Shown: positions 1 to 6,031 of the stretch, piece after piece
How positions within the stretch are numbered: the stretch's first letter is position 1
How the letters are laid out: each line of letters opens with the position of its first letter
Origin: Lawsonibacter sp.
GTDB taxonomy: Bacteria > Bacillota > Clostridia > Oscillospirales > Oscillospiraceae
NCBI GenBank assembly: GCA_022798855.1
Contig: JAAWNI010000042.1
Location: 1 to 13,149, forward strand
Direction of reading: 5' to 3'
DNA: 13,149 nucleotides
Position numbers and translations under genes: made by a program
Notes under the pieces: generated by a model
Databases searched by the model: none
Told to the model about the DNA's origin: nothing
Seen by the model: only the letters and a program-made list of their open reading frames with translations

Positions 1-929
1 GCGTTGCAGCCCCGGGACAGGTCGTTGATGGGGGCGTTCAGGCCCAGCAGGATGGGGCCGTAGGCCTCGAAGGAGCCCAGGCGCTGGGCGATCTTGTAGC
101 CGATGTTGCCGGCGCTGATGTCGGGGAAGATAAAGGTGTTGGCGTAGCCGGCCACGCTGGAGTTGGGGCACTTAGTCTCAGCCACCCGGGGGGAGACGGC
201 GGCGTCGAACTGGAGCTCGCCCTCGATGGGCACCTCGGGCATGGCGGCCTTGGCCTTCTCGGCGGCGTTGCGCATCTTGTCCACGGCGGGGCCCTTGCCG
301 GAGCCGAAGGTGGAATAGCTGAGGAAGGCCACCTTGGGGTCCACGCCAAAGATCTTGGCGCACTGGACGGTTTCAGAAGCGATCTCCACCAGCTCGTCCT
401 CGGTGGGGTCGATGTTGATGGCGCAGTCGGCCATGGCCAGCACCATGTTGCCGCCGGTGGCGTAGGGCCGCACCAGGATGAAGCAGGAGGAGACGATGGA
501 GTTGCCCGGCTTGGTCTTTACCAGCTGGAGGGCGGGGCGGACGGTGTCGGCGGTGGAGTAGGTGGCGCCGCCCAGCAGGGAGTCGGCGATGCCCATGGCC
601 ACCAGCATGGTGCCGAAGTAGTTGCCCTTCTTCAGCATGGCCCGGCACTCGTCGGCGGTCATCTTGCCCTTGCGCAGCTCCACCATCTTCGCCACCATGT
701 CGTCCATCTTCTCATAGTGCTCCGGGTCGTAGATCTCGGCGCCCCGGATGTTGAAGCCGGCGTCCTCGGCGGCGGAGCGGATGGCCGTTTCGCTGCCGAT
801 GAGGATGGGCGTCAGGAAGGTGCCGGACAGCAGCCGGGCGGAGGCCTCCAGGATGCGGGGGTCGGTGCCCTCGGTGAAGACGATCTTCTTGGGGCTCTTT
901 TTCAGGATGTCGATAAGCTTTCCAAACAT
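1..929 (-). CDS. pta: Phosphate acetyltransferase (phosphotransacetylase), 3' end outside the window
   Basis: Pta interconverts acetyl-CoA plus phosphate with acetyl phosphate plus CoA in the cytoplasm; with acetate kinase it makes ATP and acetate in fermenters. The minus strand reads as one open frame of 309 codons from ATG 929 (MFGKLIDILKKSPKKIVFTE) to the window edge, ending in the family-typical PILLGLNAPINDLSRGCN. Other hallmarks are ADSLLGGATYSTADTVRP near residues 113-130, AFLSYSTFGSGKGP, and FDAAVSPRVAETKCPNSS. Pta proteins are about 330 residues, so roughly 20 residues are missing at the left edge. The start is ATG 929: GGAGG lies at 945-941 on the minus strand, 11 bases upstream. 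ATG 939 is out of frame and too close to that site. The gene is divergent from the XRE regulator, which could control it, but this is only inferred from position. The family assignment is firm. Confidence 0.96.
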   Translation of the reverse strand, partial: MFGKLIDILKKSPKKIVFTEGTDPRILEASARLLSGTFLTPILIGSETAIRSAAEDAGFNIRGAEIYDPEHYEKMDDMVAKMVELRKGKMTADECRAMLKKGNYFGTMLVAMGIADSLLGGATYSTADTVRPALQLVKTKPGNSIVSSCFILVRPYATGGNMVLAMADCAINIDPTEDELVEIASETVQCAKIFGVDPKVAFLSYSTFGSGKGPAVDKMRNAAEKAKAAMPEVPIEGELQFDAAVSPRVAETKCPNSSVAGYANTFIFPDISAGNIGYKIAQRLGSFEAYGPILLGLNAPINDLSRGCN

Positions 930-983
930 TTTGTGTCATACCTCCAAATCATAATTGATGTTTCCGCCAGAATCTCAACTGTA

Positions 984-1012
984 ATGGTAGCATTTCCTGG
1001 AGGAAAATGCAA
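984..1012 (-). promoter_or_regulatory. Candidate promoter of pta
   Basis: On the minus strand a -35-like TTGCAT (1012-1007) is followed by a 17-base spacer and TACCAT (989-984), which is preceded by TGC and so forms an extended -10. The -35 is weak (3 of 6). The predicted start lies near 977, leaving a leader of about 48 bases before ATG 929. An inverted repeat fills the spacer (separate entry). Confidence 0.5.
990..1010. promoter_or_regulatory. Inverted repeat inside the pta promoter spacer, candidate operator
   Basis: The ends GCATTT and AAATGC are perfect 6-base inverted arms. They continue inward with one mismatch, one more pair and a wobble around a GGA centre. The 21-base palindrome fills the space between the -35 and -10 of the proposed pta promoter, a usual place for a repressor site. 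No regulator can be named from sequence alone. Confidence 0.4.
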
Positions 1013-1078
1013 GAGCCGTATGATAGTTTTCTCTCGTTCATCCATGAAAAATTCCGGAGGATTTTTTTGATTTCCCTC

Positions 1079-1108
1079 TTTACGCGCGGGAGCGCTTTCA
1101 GGTATACT
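1079..1108 (+). promoter_or_regulatory. Candidate promoter of the XRE regulator gene
   Basis: TTTACG (1079-1084, 4 of 6 to the -35 consensus), an 18-base spacer and TATACT (1103-1108, 5 of 6 to the -10) point toward the regulator gene. A T-rich tract at 1062-1073 just upstream could act as an UP element. The start would fall near 1115, giving a leader of about 67 bases. Confidence 0.55.
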
Positions 1109-1112
1109 ATAC
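1102..1112. promoter_or_regulatory. Palindrome over the XRE promoter -10, candidate autoregulatory operator
   Basis: GTATA-C-TATAC is a perfect inverted repeat with a one-base centre lying exactly over the -10 box of the XRE gene promoter. XRE-type repressors commonly bind short palindromes over their own promoter, so negative autoregulation is plausible. TA-rich -10 boxes are partly self-complementary anyway, so chance cannot be excluded. Confidence 0.35.
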
Positions 1113-1122
1113 AAAGTGTATT

Positions 1123-1153
1123 GCGGCGCCCGAGGGACCGGAGGGGGCGCCGC
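1123..1153 (+). promoter_or_regulatory. Stable GC hairpin in the 5' leader of the XRE gene
   Basis: GCGGCGCCC (1123-1131) and GGGCGCCGC (1145-1153) form a perfect 9-base-pair stem with a 13-base loop, just after the predicted transcription start and about 18 bases before the ribosome binding site. A competing palindrome, GGGGGCG-C-CGCCCCC, lies at 1143-1157. A T5 run (1167-1171) follows but is 13 bases from the stem, so this is not a typical terminator. It could affect mRNA stability or translation. Confidence 0.4.
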
Positions 1154-1181
1154 CCCCATTGATCTGTTTTTGAGGTGAGGA

Positions 1182-1889
1182 ATGATGAACGCGGAATTTT
1201 CCCGTACCCTGTCCCTGCTGCGGCAGGAGAAAGGGGTCAGCCAGCGGACGGCCGCCGCCGCCCTGGGCATCTCCCAGGCCCTGCTCAGCCATTATGAGAA
1301 CGGCATCCGGGAGCCCGGGCTGGTCTTCGTGGTGAAGGCCTGCGACTACTATAGCGTGTCCGCCGACTTTCTTTTGGGCCGTACCCTGACCAGGGACGGC
1401 GCAACCATCTCCGCTGAGGAGCTCTATGACATCAGCGACGAGAAGAACAACTCCATGAAGGGGGGCGTGCTGGCCCTGCTGAGCAAAAAGCTGCTGGTCA
1501 ACTCCGTCGGCGTCCTCTTCGGGCTGCTGGGCAGGACGGGCAGCCGGGAGGCCATCCAGGCCGCTTCCGGCTATTTGTCCACCGCCGTGTACACCGTGTA
1601 CCGCCGGCTGTATGACGCCGTCCCCGGTAACAACCCGGACTTCTTCTCCGTCCCGCCCCGGCACTTCCAGGCCGGCATCGCGGAGGCCGACATGAAGTGC
1701 TGCGAGGCCGAGCTGGCCGACGCCCTGGCCGCCCACGTCAAGGCCAAGGGCCCCATGCCCGATATGACCAACGACGCCCTGGCCCGGGACTACCCCGTCC
1801 TCTACCAGTCCGTCCTCCAGGTGGTCCACAACACCGGCGAGCGGGTCAACGCCATCAGCGGAAGCAGGAAGAAGCAGGAGAAGAAATAA
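1182..1889 (+). CDS. XRE-family helix-turn-helix transcriptional regulator
   Basis: The N-terminal part (residues about 9-67) is a Cro/C1-type DNA-binding domain. QRTAAAALG (21-29) and SQALLSHYENG (31-41) form the helix-turn-helix, and the YENG...P and ADFLLGR motifs are typical of the family. The remaining 165 or so residues are not a domain I recognise; the tail is lysine-rich (GSRKKQEKK). The protein is 235 residues from ATG 1182, or 234 from ATG 1185 (MNAEFSRTL). The ribosome binding site GAGGTGAGG at 1172-1180 fits either start. It is divergent from pta and one base upstream of an unknown acidic protein, so the two are almost certainly co-transcribed. Its target is unknown; its own promoter, the next gene or pta are the obvious candidates. 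The DNA-binding fold is certain and the biological role is not known. Confidence 0.9.
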   Translation: MMNAEFSRTLSLLRQEKGVSQRTAAAALGISQALLSHYENGIREPGLVFVVKACDYYSVSADFLLGRTLTRDGATISAEELYDISDEKNNSMKGGVLALLSKKLLVNSVGVLFGLLGRTGSREAIQAASGYLSTAVYTVYRRLYDAVPGNNPDFFSVPPRHFQAGIAEADMKCCEAELADALAAHVKAKGPMPDMTNDALARDYPVLYQSVLQVVHNTGERVNAISGSRKKQEKK

Positions 1890-1890
1890 A

Positions 1891-2640
1891 ATGAAACCTG
1901 TCTATGAAATTGACTATCCCGCCTTGAGCGTAGAGGATAAAAAGAACTTTGTCTATAAACTGGATGCGTTGGCAAGGACTGGCTTTGCGGGCCGGCCGTT
2001 CGAGGTGCAGCTTCTGGCCCAGACCCTAATCTTCACCCGTTGGTGGAACTCTTACAAGCACATGGCCCCCAAGGAGCCAACCCCGGAGATTCTGGGGATC
2101 GCCATTGCACTGCTGTGGGACTTTCTGGAGGGAAAGTGTGGAGATGGGGAGTTTGCCCGGTTTCGAAAGAGCTTTTCCGCCTCTGCTGTGGAAATCATGA
2201 CCGGGGACGACAGCGAGCTGGAGGAGGACCCAGAGAGCGACAGGTTTTATGAGCAGTATTTCCACCAGTGGAAGTCCAGTTTCTATAATGTATTTCTCTC
2301 CAACTTGGCCGGAATGATCGAGGGAGCTGCCGAAAAAGATGTGTATTCTCTGTACTGGCAGTCGGTGCAGGAGGTGCTCTACAGCAACATCGGCGACACC
2401 ATGATCGACTTTTTTGAGACGGTCTACAGTAATCCTACTGGAGGTTACCGTCCCTCCGAACTGGACCGCCGGGATGGTGAAGCCTACAGCACCCCCACCT
2501 TCTGCCGCGCCGTCGCCCTGCTCCAACAGGATATGCGCGCCGCCCTGGCGGGCACACCCCTGCCCGAGCTGCGGGAGCGGTATCAGAACGAATACCTCTT
2601 CTCACCAGAGGAGAGTGCCAAAATCAGCGATTACCGCTAA
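1891..2640 (+). CDS. Unrecognised acidic protein co-transcribed with the XRE regulator
   Basis: This 249-residue protein begins at ATG 1891, one base after the XRE gene's TAA. AGGAG at 1876-1880 lies inside the end of that gene, so translation is probably coupled. I do not recognise the family. No signal peptide or membrane segment is visible, so it is probably cytosolic. It looks mostly helical, rich in aromatics and acidic residues, with tryptophans in TRWWNSYKHM, ALLWDFLEGK, HQWKSSFYNVF and LYWQSVQ and an acidic stretch GDDSELEEDPESD. The ILGIAIALLWDFLEG segment faintly recalls DUF416-type small helical proteins, but not enough to assign. Codons in the first part use more A and T than the neighbours (AAA, TTT, TAT, AAT), suggesting separate ancestry. 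Its TAA stop (2638-2640) is the first bases of a 63-base repeat unit. It may be a partner or effector of the regulator; this is inferred only from position. Confidence 0.8.
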   Translation: MKPVYEIDYPALSVEDKKNFVYKLDALARTGFAGRPFEVQLLAQTLIFTRWWNSYKHMAPKEPTPEILGIAIALLWDFLEGKCGDGEFARFRKSFSASAVEIMTGDDSELEEDPESDRFYEQYFHQWKSSFYNVFLSNLAGMIEGAAEKDVYSLYWQSVQEVLYSNIGDTMIDFFETVYSNPTGGYRPSELDRRDGEAYSTPTFCRAVALLQQDMRAALAGTPLPELRERYQNEYLFSPEESAKISDYR

Positions 2641-2809
2641 GCCCCTGCTGGGGACGGAAAAGACGGGCGTAGGGACACGGCTTGCCGTGTCCGAATCCCT
2701 AAAGCCCCCGCCAGGGAGGGAAGAGACGGGCGTAGGGACACGGCTTGCCGTGTCCGGCCCCCCGGCTTCGGTGCAATAAGACGCGGCCGCGGCAAGCCGT
2801 GGCCCTACA
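2638..2809. repeat. Composite palindromic repeat (CGGCTTG family): two direct units plus one inverted end
   Basis: Two units with a 63-base period share 33 identical bases (2661-2693 and 2724-2756). Each contains the palindrome GGACACGGC-TT-GCCGTGTCC (2673-2692, 2736-2755). A third copy in opposite orientation lies at 2785-2804 and ends in CCCTACA. The outer ends GTAGGGACACGGCTTG (2669-2684) and CAAGCCGTGGCCCTAC (2793-2808) are inverted repeats with one mismatch, so 2669-2808 looks like a MITE-like element whose left end was duplicated. It fills the whole gap before lepA. No transposase and no clear promoter is seen; lepA may be read from upstream. Confidence 0.85.
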
Positions 2810-2833
2810 TTTCAAACCAGAGAGGTTTTGCAT

Positions 2834-4642
2834 ATGACCGACCAGAGTAAAATCAGAAATTTTTCCATTATCGCCCACATTGACCACGGCAAGTCCACCC
2901 TGTCCGACCGGCTGATTGAGCTGTGCGGGGCGGTGGAGCAGCGGCAGATGGAGAGCCAGCTGCTGGACAACATGGACCTGGAGAAGGAGCGGGGCATCAC
3001 CATCAAGGCCCGGGCGGTGCGGCTGGACTACCAGGCGGAGGACGGCCAGGTCTACCACCTGAACCTCATCGACACGCCGGGGCATGTGGACTTCAACTAC
3101 GAGGTCAGCCGCTCCCTGGCGGCCTGCGAGGGGGCGGTGCTCATCGTGGACGCCTCCCAGGGCATCGAGGCCCAGACCCTGGCCAACACCTACCTGGCCA
3201 TGGAGCACGACCTGGAGATCCTCCCGGTGGTGAACAAGATCGACCTGCCCGCCGCCGACCCGCAGCGTGTGAAGGAGGAGATCGAGAACATCCTGGCCCT
3301 GCCCGCCCTGGACGCCCCGGAGATTTCCGCCAAGCAGGGCCTGAACATCCCCGCCGTGCTGGAGGACATCGTCCAAAACATCCCCGCCCCGGCGGGGGAC
3401 CCCGCCGCCCCGTTGAAGGCGCTGATTTTCGACAGCCAGTACGACCCCTATGTGGGCGTCATCGTCTACTTCCGGGTGATGGAGGGGGCCCTGAAAAAGG
3501 GCATGAACGTGAAGATGATGGCCTCGGGGGCCCAGTATGCGGTGTTGGACTGCGGCTACCTCAAGCCCCTGGGGATGGAGTCCGCTGGGGCGCTGTCCGC
3601 CGGGGAGGTGGGCTGGTTCACCGCTTCCATCAAGAACGTGAAGGACACCAGCGTGGGCGACACCATCACCGGCGCGGACGCCCCCGCCGCCGAGCCCCTG
3701 CCCGGCTACCGCCCCGCCCAGGCCATGGTCTACTGCGGCATCTACACCGAGGACGGCTCCAAATACCCCGACCTGCGGGACGCCCTGGAGAAGCTCCAGC
3801 TCAACGACGCGTCTCTGTCCTTCGAGCCCGAGTCCTCGGTGGCCCTGGGCTTCGGCTTCCGGTGCGGCTTTTTGGGGATGCTCCACATGGAGATCATCCA
3901 GGAGCGGCTGGAGCGGGAGTTCGACCTGGACCTGGTGACCACCCTGCCCTCCGTCATATACGAGGTGACGAAAACCGACGGCACTGTGGTCCGGGTGGAC
4001 AACCCCCACAACTACCCAGACCCCGGCGCCATCTCCGAAGCCCGGGAGCCCTACGCCAAGGTGTCCATCATCTCCCCCCCCGACTACGTGGGCAACATCA
4101 TGCCCATGTGCCAGGAGCGCCGGGGGGTGTTCAAGGACATGCAGTATCTGGACACCAATCTGGTGGAGCTGCACTACTCCATGCCCATCGGGGAGATTAT
4201 CTATGACTTTTTCGACGCCCTCAAGGCCCGGACCAAGGGCTACGCCAGCTTGGACTACGAGCTGGAGGGCTATGAGAAGAGCGACCTGGTGAAGGTGGAC
4301 CTGCTGCTCAACGGCGGCCAGGTGGACGCGCTGAGCTTCATCGTCCACCGGGAGAAGGCCTACGGCCGGGCCAGGCGCATCTGCGAGAAGCTGAAGGAGA
4401 ACATCCCCCGCCAGCTCTTCGAGGTGCCCGTCCAGGCGGCCATCGGGGGCAAAATCATCGCCCGGGAGACGGTGAAGGCCATGCGGAAGGACGTGCTGGC
4501 CAAGTGCTACGGCGGCGACATCACCCGGAAGAAGAAGCTGCTGGAGAAGCAGAAAGAGGGCAAGAAGAAAATGCGCACCCTGGGCACCGTCCAGCTGCCC
4601 ACCGAAGCCTTTATGGCGGTTTTGAAGTTAGACGAGGAATAG
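2834..4642 (+). CDS. lepA: Translation elongation factor 4 (ribosome back-translocase LepA)
   Basis: LepA is a ribosome-binding GTPase that acts on stalled or mistranslocated ribosomes and affects initiation. All GTPase motifs are present: AHIDHGKST (residues 14-22), KERGITIKA (51-59), DTPGH (80-84), NKID (134-137) and SAK (165-167). The LepA-specific C-terminal region is complete, with YGGDITRKKKLLEKQKEGKKKM and a final AVLKLDEE. Length is 602 residues, normal for the family. The start is ATG 2834, with GAGAGG at 2820-2825 eight bases upstream; a TTG two codons earlier is unlikely. The gene stands alone after a repeat-filled gap and has no hemW directly behind it as in many Firmicutes. A second copy of the last eight codons and stop lies 127 bases downstream, which suggests this lepA allele replaced an earlier one. 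Confidence 0.98.
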   Translation: MTDQSKIRNFSIIAHIDHGKSTLSDRLIELCGAVEQRQMESQLLDNMDLEKERGITIKARAVRLDYQAEDGQVYHLNLIDTPGHVDFNYEVSRSLAACEGAVLIVDASQGIEAQTLANTYLAMEHDLEILPVVNKIDLPAADPQRVKEEIENILALPALDAPEISAKQGLNIPAVLEDIVQNIPAPAGDPAAPLKALIFDSQYDPYVGVIVYFRVMEGALKKGMNVKMMASGAQYAVLDCGYLKPLGMESAGALSAGEVGWFTASIKNVKDTSVGDTITGADAPAAEPLPGYRPAQAMVYCGIYTEDGSKYPDLRDALEKLQLNDASLSFEPESSVALGFGFRCGFLGMLHMEIIQERLEREFDLDLVTTLPSVIYEVTKTDGTVVRVDNPHNYPDPGAISEAREPYAKVSIISPPDYVGNIMPMCQERRGVFKDMQYLDTNLVELHYSMPIGEIIYDFFDALKARTKGYASLDYELEGYEKSDLVKVDLLLNGGQVDALSFIVHREKAYGRARRICEKLKENIPRQLFEVPVQAAIGGKIIARETVKAMRKDVLAKCYGGDITRKKKLLEKQKEGKKKMRTLGTVQLPTEAFMAVLKLDEE

Positions 4643-4660
4643 AACGCCGCCGGACTATCC

Positions 4661-4719
4661 CAAAGCCCCCCCTCTGGGAGGGGGGGTGGCGCGGCGGAGC
4701 CGTGACGGGGGGAGTTTTA
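4661..4719. repeat. GC-rich double-hairpin repeat downstream of lepA
   Basis: A perfect 9-base-pair hairpin CCCCCCCTC-TGG-GAGGGGGGG (4666-4686) is followed by CGCGGC-GGA-GCCGTG (4690-4704), a second hairpin with one wobble pair, and then GGGGGGAGTTTTAA. The opening CAAAGCCCCC resembles the TAAAGCCCCCGCCAGGGAGGG start of the repeat unit near 2700, so the two may be related. There is no T run directly after the strong stem, so it is not a classic terminator, though such a stem could still protect a 3' end. Confidence 0.6.
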
Positions 4720-4769
4720 ATAGCGAAACGCAGTATAACATCGCTGTTTTGCCCCCTCAGCCGCCAAAG

Positions 4770-4796
4770 GCAGTTCTCAAATTAGATGAGGAGTAA
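4770..4796 (+). pseudogene. Remnant of a second lepA 3' end (last eight codons plus stop)
   Basis: Read in frame, this segment encodes AVLKLDEE followed by TAA, exactly the last eight residues and stop position of the intact lepA (4616-4642, ending in TAG). The peptides are identical, but the DNA differs in 6 of 9 codons, all silently, and only 20 of 27 bases match. Upstream the similarity fades; only an LP dipeptide 14-15 residues before the end also lines up. Purely silent differences imply the two tips diverged while both were functional lepA ends. The remnant still matters: its GATGAGGAG supplies the ribosome binding site of ymdB. Confidence 0.75.
4788..4793 (+). promoter_or_regulatory. 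Ribosome binding site of ymdB, embedded in the lepA remnant
   Basis: GAGGAG here lies 10 bases before ATG 4804. The alternative in-frame ATG at 4786 overlaps this site and lacks one of its own, which decides the start. The same bases are the GAG GAG codons of the lepA remnant, so the ancestral lepA tail and ymdB were probably translationally linked. Confidence 0.7.
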
Positions 4797-4803
4797 CGAA
4801 ATT

Positions 4804-5580
4804 ATGCTGTTAAACGTATTAGCGGTTGGGGACGTGGTAGGCGAGGGGGGGCAGGACATTCTGTCCCGCCGCCTGCCGGAGCTGCGGAAGGAAACGGAAG
4901 CCCACTTCTGCGTGGTCAATGGGGAGAACGCTTCCGGGGTGGGCATCACCCCCGCCCAGGCCCGGCGGATCATGGAAGCCGGGGCCGACGTGATCACCCT
5001 GGGCAACCACACCTGGAACCGCATTCAGATCGGGGCCTTTCTGGACAAGGACGACCGCATCCTCCGCCCCGCCAACTACGCCGGCCGGGTCCCCGGCCGG
5101 GGCTTTGGGGTCTACCGGTGCCAGGGCCTGGCGCTGGGGGTGCTGAACATCATGGGCCGGGTGGACCTGAACGCCAACCTGGACAGCCCCTTTAAGGCGG
5201 CCAACTACTTTTGGAGCCGGGGGGGCTTCGACCTGATGCTGGTGGACTTCCACGCCGAAGCCACCAGCGAGAAGGGGGCCATGGGCTGGCACCTGGATGG
5301 CCGGGCGGCGGCGGTGTGGGGGACCCACACCCACGTCCCCACGGCAGACTGCCGGGTGCTGCCCCAGGGCACTGGCTTTGCCACCGACCTGGGGATGACC
5401 GGGCCGGTGGACTCGGTGCTGGGCATCAAGCCGGAGAACTCCCTGAACCTCTTCCTGGGGGGCCTGCCCCGGCGGTATGAGGAGGCGGAGGGCAGATGCA
5501 AGCTGAACGCCTGCCTGTTTTCCATCGACACAGAGAAAAAGCGGTGTGTGTCCGTCCGCCGGGCGGACATAGAGGAGTGA
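4804..5580 (+). CDS. ymdB: YmdB-type metallophosphoesterase (TIGR00282 family)
   Basis: YmdB proteins are dimetal phosphodiesterases; the Bacillus subtilis enzyme cleaves 2',3'-cyclic nucleotides and affects biofilm and RNA turnover. From ATG 4804 the product is 258 residues (MLLNVLAVGDVVGEGGQ). The conserved metal ligands are all visible: D10, E41-N42 in VVNGENASG, N68-H69 in TLGNHTW, H150 in VDFHAEATSEK, and H175 and H177 in WGTHTHVPTAD. Length is normal. An in-frame ATG at 4786 would add six residues upstream of the ribosome binding site and is rejected. The stop TGA is four bases before the GTG start of the next gene, so it heads a tight four-gene unit. The usual partner gene rny is not beside it. 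The family is clear; the physiological substrate here is unknown. Confidence 0.93.
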   Translation: MLLNVLAVGDVVGEGGQDILSRRLPELRKETEAHFCVVNGENASGVGITPAQARRIMEAGADVITLGNHTWNRIQIGAFLDKDDRILRPANYAGRVPGRGFGVYRCQGLALGVLNIMGRVDLNANLDSPFKAANYFWSRGGFDLMLVDFHAEATSEKGAMGWHLDGRAAAVWGTHTHVPTADCRVLPQGTGFATDLGMTGPVDSVLGIKPENSLNLFLGGLPRRYEEAEGRCKLNACLFSIDTEKKRCVSVRRADIEE

Positions 5581-5584
5581 TATC

Positions 5585-6031
5585 GTGATTCGTTTATTCG
5601 AGGAGGAGGACCTGGACGAGGTCCTGGCCATCTGGCTGGACGCCAACCTCCGCGCCCACAGCTTCATCCCCGCCGGATACTGGGAGGGCCGGCGGGAGGA
5701 GGTGCGGCAGGCTCTGCCCCAGGCGGAGCTGTACGTCTGGGAGGAGTGGGGGGAAATCCTGGGCTTTCTGGGCCTGGAGGGGGACTATATCGCCGGGATT
5801 TTTGTCCGGCACGGGGCCCAGTCCCGGGGCGTGGGGAAGAAGCTGCTGGACCGGGCCAAGGAGGGCCGGGGCCGGCTGTCCCTGCGCGTCTATGAAAAGA
5901 ATACCCGGGCCGCCGCCTTCTACCGGCGGGAGGGCTTCTCCGCGCTGGGGGAGCAGACCGACGCCGGCACGGGGGAGGTGGAGCGCTGCATGTGCTGGCG
6001 CTCCGGCGGGAAGGAGGAGCCGTCATGCTGA
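5585..6031 (+). CDS. GNAT-family N-acetyltransferase (YjaB-like)
   Basis: The protein of 148 residues starts at GTG 5585, with GAGGAG (5572-5577) inside the end of ymdB seven bases upstream. The acetyl-CoA pyrophosphate-binding motif is QSRGVGKKLL (residues 79-88), and the family's C-terminal FYRREGF lies at 112-118. The N-terminal half (AIWLDANLRAHSFIPAGYW, with the FLGL strand at 61-64 before it) resembles E. coli YjaB-type acetyltransferases in order and spacing. It should transfer an acetyl group from acetyl-CoA to an amine; the substrate cannot be read from sequence. The last seven bases overlap the start of yhaO, so expression is probably coupled to the DNA-repair pair downstream. It is a complete gene in a normal position, with no sign of damage. 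Confidence 0.9.
   Translation: MIRLFEEEDLDEVLAIWLDANLRAHSFIPAGYWEGRREEVRQALPQAELYVWEEWGEILGFLGLEGDYIAGIFVRHGAQSRGVGKKLLDRAKEGRGRLSLRVYEKNTRAAAFYRREGFSALGEQTDAGTGEVERCMCWRSGGKEEPSC

Noticed and set aside
948..978. Alternative pta promoter TTGAGA (978-973) with TATGAT (953-948)
   Set aside because: The spacer is 19 bases and transcription would start within the GGAGG, destroying the ribosome binding site.
1043..1068. Terminator-like AT-rich hairpin around TTCCGGAGGA followed by T7
   Set aside because: The stem has only three GC-type pairs and it lies upstream of both divergent genes, where no terminator is needed on the plus strand.
1107..1829. 240-codon minus-strand frame across the XRE gene
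   Set aside because: Antisense shadow; the plus strand encodes a clear helix-turn-helix domain.
2414..2779. 121-codon frame reading into the repeats, with a GVGTRLAVS motif twice
   Set aside because: The repeated peptide is simply a translation of the palindromic repeat, and the first half overlaps the unknown gene in another frame.
2638..2809. CRISPR-like array
   Set aside because: Only two direct units with long, similar intervals and no unique spacers; the structure is a palindromic interspersed repeat.
2923..4206. 427-codon plus-strand frame inside lepA
   Set aside because: Out of frame with lepA, composed mainly of G, R, P and A, with no ribosome binding site or motif.
2699..4348. 549-codon open frame on the minus strand across lepA
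   Set aside because: It is antisense to a complete lepA, low in complexity (rich in G, V, H, Q, L) and a by-product of GC-rich third positions.
4722..4750. Possible terminator AGCGA...TCGCT-GTTTT and a -10-like TATAAC before ymdB
   Set aside because: The stem is only five pairs with a 14-base loop, and no -35 box lies at the right distance from TATAAC.
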